From: Microcaldota archaeon
GTDB lineage: Archaea > Iainarchaeota > Iainarchaeia > JAADDC01
Assembly (NCBI GenBank): GCA_027074515.1
Contig: JALTCQ010000039.1
Coordinates: forward strand, 1 to 9,131
Reading direction: 5' to 3'
Length of the DNA: 9,131 nt
The position numbers and the translations under genes are program-made. Position 1 is the first letter of the stretch. Every line of letters starts with the position of its first letter. Shown here in pieces: positions 5,608 to 9,131 of this stretch. The notes below the pieces were generated by a model. The model had not been told where the DNA came from. It saw only the letters and a list, made by a program, of their open reading frames with translations, and ran no database searches.

Positions 5608-6378
5608 TTAGCGGCGCTCCTTGCCCGCACCGTGAATGGCAGAGGCAAAGGCAGAAACGGAAGAGAACACGTCCTCGCTGTTCTCCAAAACGGTGCCCGT
5701 CACAATGATATCTGCCCCCGCGCGAACCTTCTGGACAGCGGTCTGCGGTGTTCTGATCCCCCCACCGACAATGAGAGGAATCCTGTGTTGAATGGCCTTC
5801 TGGGCCGCCATGACAAGGCGATCGTCCACGGGATACGCTGCTCCAGAACCTGCTTCCAAGTACACGAACTTGTAGCCGATGGTCACAGCGGAGAGGGCGT
5901 AGGCGTACGTTATGGAGGGCTTACGAACAGGAAGAGGCCGTGCATCTCCAACCCAACCCGCAGCGGTTTCTCCACCAGGTTCAGTAATCAGGTATGCCGT
6001 GGGTATTGCCTCCAGCTTCCAGCGAAGAATTATGGGTGCAGAGAGCGCCTGGACGCCGGAGATGTAGTACGGATTACGCGAGTTCAGCAGGGAAAGGTAG
6101 AGGATAGCGTCAGCGAAGGGGGAGATACCTGAAATGTCTCCAGGAAATAGGATCACAGGTATTGAAACGGACTCCTTGATCATCTTGACCGTCTCGTCCA
6201 GCAACTCGCCTTGAACACCTACGGTACCGCCTATGAGTATCGCATCCGTTCCAGCTCGCTCCGACTCGGCGGAAAACTTTGCAGCGTTCTCGTACCCAAT
6301 ATCATCTGGATCAATCAAGGTAAAGTGCAGAGCTCCCTTTTCATCCAAACCGTCCAAAATCTCCTTGTAAATGGACAT
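5608..6378 (-). CDS. Geranylgeranylglyceryl phosphate synthase (GGGP synthase)
   Basis: This TIM-barrel prenyltransferase joins geranylgeranyl diphosphate to sn-glycerol-1-phosphate and makes the first ether bond of archaeal membrane lipids. It has 256 residues, normal for the family. Visible motifs: LIDPD (21-25, near the substrate/Mg site), LIGGTVG (48-54), ILFPG (76-80), YLEAGSGA (173-180), the phosphate-binding VGGGIR (204-209) and GADIIVTGT (221-229). The length and the PYYISGVQAL segment fit group II GGGP synthases rather than the group I/PcrB type. The start at 6378 overlaps the egsA stop by one base and is preceded by a perfect Shine-Dalgarno. The neighbour egsA makes its substrate, so the pair supplies two consecutive steps. 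The gene ends in a short charged tail (GAGKERR) before the T-rich tract. Confidence 0.95.
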   Translation of the reverse strand: MSIYKEILDGLDEKGALHFTLIDPDDIGYENAAKFSAESERAGTDAILIGGTVGVQGELLDETVKMIKESVSIPVILFPGDISGISPFADAILYLSLLNSRNPYYISGVQALSAPIILRWKLEAIPTAYLITEPGGETAAGWVGDARPLPVRKPSITYAYALSAVTIGYKFVYLEAGSGAAYPVDDRLVMAAQKAIQHRIPLIVGGGIRTPQTAVQKVRAGADIIVTGTVLENSEDVFSSVSAFASAIHGAGKERR

Positions 6379-7391
6379 CAGATCACCTCCGTGGCCTTTA
6401 GAGCCTGCCTCGCCAGTTCTTCACCAACGCTAAGACGGTGAAGGATCGTGTAACGATCCCTCAAGGTCCTGGCGATGGCAACCGCCTTGATCATCATATC
6501 TTCTGATATCCCAAGCGTCTCCGCGGTAACCGGTGCGCCCACATCCTCGAGGACCTTGCGGATACGCTCCCAGTCACGCCCCTGGAAATATGCTGCGATG
6601 ATTGTTCCCAAACCTACCTGCAGCCCGTGCATACCCTTCTTACCGCGCAAATAGTCCAAGGCGTGGGAGATCATGTGTTCTGAGCCAGAAGCTGGTCTGG
6701 AGGAGTGTTGAATGCCCATGACAATGCCGTTGGTCACGAGTGCTTCCATCAGAACGTTTATGCCCTCGTGTGTCTTGCCTGCGATGGCCTTTCGGGCGCG
6801 AACGACGTGTCGGAACGTGAGGTAAGCAAGGGATGCAGAATAGCGGCCAAAATACTCTCCTGTATCCACGTGCGCGATCCACCAGTCGTAGACAGAGGTG
6901 TACTTTCCGACAACGTCCCCAAAACCCGCGCGCACGAAACGATCGGGGGCGTTGACAAGCACGTCCGGGTCAACAAGGACGTAGTGTGGCGGTCTGAAGT
7001 ATTGAGAGTAGGGTCTGCCAGAATCGGAAAGGGAGATCATGGGAGATGCGACGCCGTCGTGGGAAGGAATCGTCGGAACGGAGACTACGGGGATTCCAGT
7101 CTTCCAGCCCACGTACTTGGCAACGTCTATGTTCTTGCCGCCACCTATGCCGACAACCACGTCGGCGCCCGAAACACAAGAAGCAGCATGCTCTGCCACC
7201 TCGATGGTGGCTTCGGGGGCCCTGCACGCTCGCGCTCCCTCCGGAAGGAAGTGCTCTTCCGTGAAACGATCCACTATGTAAACGGGATGCGAGTATCCAA
7301 GCGATTCGATAACGTCAGGCAGTTCAGATATGAGACCAGGACGCAATACGACTCGCGAGGGAAGATCGATCTCTCGCCTGTTCATGCGCAT
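6378..7391 (-). CDS. egsA: sn-Glycerol-1-phosphate dehydrogenase (G1PDH)
   Basis: The enzyme reduces dihydroxyacetone phosphate with NAD(P)H to sn-glycerol-1-phosphate and so sets the archaeal stereochemistry of membrane lipids. It is a cytoplasmic, metal-dependent, iron-alcohol-dehydrogenase-like protein of 337 residues (family about 330-360). Motifs: nucleotide-binding GIGGGKNIDVAK (81-92), PTIPSHDGVASPMISL (106-121), and presumed Zn ligands D159 (GFGDVVGKY), H239 (GSEHMISH) and H255 (KGMHGLQVG). The start is either ATG at 7391 or the ATG two codons later at 7385. Neither has a Shine-Dalgarno, and a TATA-like TTTTTAA is 22 bases from the first and 28 from the second, so 7385 is a real alternative. 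polC ends 27 bp upstream. The stop overlaps the GGGP synthase start. Confidence 0.95.
   Translation of the reverse strand: MRMNRREIDLPSRVVLRPGLISELPDVIESLGYSHPVYIVDRFTEEHFLPEGARACRAPEATIEVAEHAASCVSGADVVVGIGGGKNIDVAKYVGWKTGIPVVSVPTIPSHDGVASPMISLSDSGRPYSQYFRPPHYVLVDPDVLVNAPDRFVRAGFGDVVGKYTSVYDWWIAHVDTGEYFGRYSASLAYLTFRHVVRARKAIAGKTHEGINVLMEALVTNGIVMGIQHSSRPASGSEHMISHALDYLRGKKGMHGLQVGLGTIIAAYFQGRDWERIRKVLEDVGAPVTAETLGISEDMMIKAVAIARTLRDRYTILHRLSVGEELARQALKATEVI
6381..6390 (-). promoter_or_regulatory. Perfect Shine-Dalgarno of the GGGP synthase gene
   Basis: On the - strand GGAGGTGATC is a full match to the complement of the archaeal 16S rRNA 3' end and lies two bases before the ATG at 6378. It is embedded in the last codons of egsA (T-E-V-I), so the two genes are probably translationally coupled. 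Confidence 0.85.
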
Positions 7392-7409
7392 AAATCAAGA
7401 ACGGCGTTG

Positions 7410-7416
7410 TTAAAAA
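7410..7416 (-). promoter_or_regulatory. Possible TATA-like box of egsA
   Basis: TTTTTAA on the - strand lies in the 27-bp gap after polC. Its centre is 22 bases from the ATG at 7391 and 28 from the ATG at 7385. It is weaker and shorter than the boxes before srp54 and rtcA, and could equally be a short terminator tract for polC. Confidence 0.3.
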
Positions 7417-7418
7417 CG

Positions 7419-9131
7419 TCATCCGAAGAAATCGGCAATCGTCTTTTGCTGCTTGCCCTCGCTCTCGAAAACGGACTTTATCTCCGTCTCAAGGATCTGA
7501 AGGCGCTGCTTCACGTAATCCGTGAGTCCATACTTCTCCACAACGCGCTTGGACACGTCCAAATACTTCTCCACGCTACCACGGGACACGGTGAGGACGA
7601 GTTTGCCGCCACACTTCGTGCAGACTCCCTTTAGCGGTGGCCTGCGGTATTTCGTGTTGCATTTGACGCATCTGAACTCCTGACGGCCAAATGCACGGGA
7701 ATTACCCATGATATCCTTCAAGAAGTGATATACAAGAACGCGCTCCGCCGCATCCTTGTTGTCCACGGCCACGATCTTGCTCTGAATCTCCAGCTGCGTT
7801 TCTATCTTCTCAACCATATTGTTCAGGCGGGAATACGCCGTATGCTCCGGACCGGCGTCGAAACGGCTCGTTTCAATGGAGTACTTCAGCTCGCGGAACT
7901 GGTCAGGCGTGTTGATGATCTTGCCAATTATGTGAACTGGCGCCTCCGCGGCGTCCTTACGCTCAAGGGTTGCCTTGTAGAAGTCCAAACTATAGTGTGA
8001 GTCGTACTCCATCTCAAATATCTCGTCGTCCACCTCTGCGGGGTTAAGAACAACGGTAACGACAAGGGGGGCGTCCATCTTTCCACCACGCTTCTCTGGT
8101 AGGTATTCTACAGAGAAATTCAGCAGGGCATCAAGAAGAAGCAAGTACGCGTCCTCATCACCGTCCGCGTTCCTTCTGCGCGCCAGCATGTAGTATGGAT
8201 GGCAGTATTGGACGTATCCTCGCGTGAAACCGATTATGCGCCCTAAAATTCCGGCAGAGGTGTGCGGAGCGAGGCCTATGACGAGCTTACCCGCCAGATC
8301 CTCCCGCGTCTTCACGTTGTAGTAGGGGGGTAAGTGGTAGAACTGCACAAGGAGGTCGTCCACGAACTGACAGGCACGGACGAGGTAGTCCGCCACATGC
8401 TCCGAAATGATCACATCTGCAGGAAAGAGCTCCACGATCTGATCTCCACGAGTAAGCGGTTCTCCATTCACATCGTGAGTATATCCCAACTCCCGTAGCT
8501 TTTCTATGGACACGCCGATCTCATCGGGCCGGAAATGGGTGAGGGGAAGGTTCGACAGATCCACGCGGATCGTACCGTCCTTGAAAACGTAAACTCCGTG
8601 TTTAGCGCGCAGAACTCCCTTTTCCAGCCGTTCGGGAATCTTTTCAGGGTTTGTCAGCCCGATAACGCCCTTTATGCCCTCTGGAGCACGGGTCTCGCCA
8701 AGGTTCTCCAGGGCTGCCTGCAAGAGCCCCTTCACGTCCAGGACGTCCTCCATGTACGGCACAGTCTCGGCACCGCAGGAAGGGCAAACCTTCTCCTCTG
8801 CATCCACAATGCGCCCGCAACGGGGGCAGCGTCGCTTCTTCTCCGTGGGGCGGCCACAGTAGGGACAACGGGTGTATGGAACGTACTTATTGCAATGTTT
8901 ACAGTAGTAGAGGGCGAACTCAACGCGTGGGGGATTGTCTGCGGCCTTGTTCACGAGACGCTGGGAACCGCCAGCGGAGCCAACGGGAAAGAGCACGTGG
9001 GGCGGTGGACTCATCTTTCTGGGCTTTGCAGCCTCGGGGCGGGCCATACGCACGCCTATGAACGTCCCTGCCTTATCACGGATCTCCACACCGGCTATGG
9101 CAGAAAGCTTCTTCAGAACGTCGCCCTCAGC
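7419..9131 (-). CDS. polC: DNA polymerase II (PolD) large subunit DP2, C-terminal part
   Basis: This is the catalytic subunit of the archaeal replicative D-family polymerase; it pairs with the exonuclease subunit DP1 and the sliding clamp. The frame runs off the right edge, so the start is missing; 570 of roughly 1,100-1,200 residues are visible. The part starts just before the conserved KAGTFIGVRMARPEAAKPRK segment. Next come a dense zinc-ribbon cluster (CxxC pairs at visible residues 77-120: CKHC, CPYC, CPRC, CPSC), the catalytic core GFTRGYVQYCHPYYM and NADGDED (321-327; presumed catalytic D323 and D325), and a C-terminal zinc module (CVKC, CTKC; 488-507). The protein ends in QKTIADFFG, a consensus PIP box for PCNA. 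No intein interrupts the visible part. DP1 is not in the window. Continuing the frame past the GTG at 9089 keeps homologous sequence, so that codon is not the start. Confidence 0.97.
   Translation of the reverse strand, partial: AEGDVLKKLSAIAGVEIRDKAGTFIGVRMARPEAAKPRKMSPPPHVLFPVGSAGGSQRLVNKAADNPPRVEFALYYCKHCNKYVPYTRCPYCGRPTEKKRRCPRCGRIVDAEEKVCPSCGAETVPYMEDVLDVKGLLQAALENLGETRAPEGIKGVIGLTNPEKIPERLEKGVLRAKHGVYVFKDGTIRVDLSNLPLTHFRPDEIGVSIEKLRELGYTHDVNGEPLTRGDQIVELFPADVIISEHVADYLVRACQFVDDLLVQFYHLPPYYNVKTREDLAGKLVIGLAPHTSAGILGRIIGFTRGYVQYCHPYYMLARRRNADGDEDAYLLLLDALLNFSVEYLPEKRGGKMDAPLVVTVVLNPAEVDDEIFEMEYDSHYSLDFYKATLERKDAAEAPVHIIGKIINTPDQFRELKYSIETSRFDAGPEHTAYSRLNNMVEKIETQLEIQSKIVAVDNKDAAERVLVYHFLKDIMGNSRAFGRQEFRCVKCNTKYRRPPLKGVCTKCGGKLVLTVSRGSVEKYLDVSKRVVEKYGLTDYVKQRLQILETEIKSVFESEGKQQKTIADFFG

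Noticed and set aside
5577..5648. N-terminal extension of rtcA to an upstream start at 5648
   Set aside because: The extra 24 residues have no family counterpart and overlap the GGGP synthase coding region. The ATG at 5576 gives the normal RtcA start.
5632..6132. 166-codon open frame on the + strand
   Set aside because: It is antisense to the GGGP synthase gene, whose motifs are intact, and shows no recognisable domain.
6705..7634. 309-codon open frame on the + strand
   Set aside because: It lies wholly antisense to egsA and the end of polC, both certain genes. Its translation shows no family motifs and no organised hydrophobic pattern, and it crosses two gene ends. It is a GC/codon-bias shadow.
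9087..9089. GTG as the start of polC
   Set aside because: The frame continues upstream to the window edge and DP2 homology begins far earlier. This is an internal valine codon.
1..9131. tRNA, rRNA, CRISPR array, insertion sequence or attachment site
   Set aside because: No spaced direct repeats, terminal inverted repeats, transposase motifs or cloverleaf-like segments were found. Nearly every base belongs to a recognised gene, and the largest non-coding gaps are only about 27-36 bp.

Overview
This window comes from an archaeon. The genes are diagnostic: translation factor aIF6, ribosomal protein LX (eL20), prefoldin alpha, FtsY and SRP54 of archaeal type, a Pus10-family protein, an archaeal A24 prepilin-type peptidase, sn-glycerol-1-phosphate dehydrogenase and geranylgeranylglyceryl phosphate synthase (the two entry enzymes of archaeal ether lipids), and the large subunit (DP2) of the D-family DNA polymerase. 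PolD argues against the classical Crenarchaeota. The SRP54 wording (ADMGQAAG in the G domain, a GLYGSGKT P-loop) makes me lean towards a Thermoplasmatota-like euryarchaeon, but that is only a guess. No mobile element, phage gene, tRNA, rRNA or CRISPR array was seen.

Left part, + strand (1-4601): a tightly packed run for translation and protein targeting. It holds aIF6 (3' part only), rpl18a/LX (56 residues), pfdA, ftsY, srp54, a Pus10-like gene and an A24 peptidase. Genes overlap or nearly touch, except for a 36-bp gap before srp54 that holds a TATA-like box placed for a leaderless transcript. aIF6, LX and prefoldin act at the ribosome and on nascent chains. SRP54 and FtsY are the two GTPases of co-translational membrane targeting. 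The A24 peptidase then processes exported pilin- or archaellin-like proteins at the membrane.

Right part, - strand (4503-9131, read right to left): polC (DP2, 3' part), egsA (G1P dehydrogenase), GGGP synthase and rtcA. egsA and GGGP synthase overlap by one base (TGATG) with a perfect Shine-Dalgarno sequence, so two consecutive steps of ether-lipid synthesis are translationally coupled. rtcA has its own AT-rich promoter-like leader. The two strands meet tail to tail, and the last 99 bp of the A24 gene and of rtcA are coding on both strands.

Most notable: (i) the Pus10-like protein keeps the zinc/THUMP-like N-terminal half but has no pseudouridine synthase catalytic domain, ending instead in about 90 residues I do not recognise; (ii) the 99-bp convergent coding overlap; (iii) a two-mode start-signal pattern, with TATA boxes 26-27 nt before the ATG at transcription-unit starts and stop-codon-embedded Shine-Dalgarno sequences inside operons. 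Otherwise this is mostly conserved archaeal core genome. I did not find a convincing new multi-gene system.
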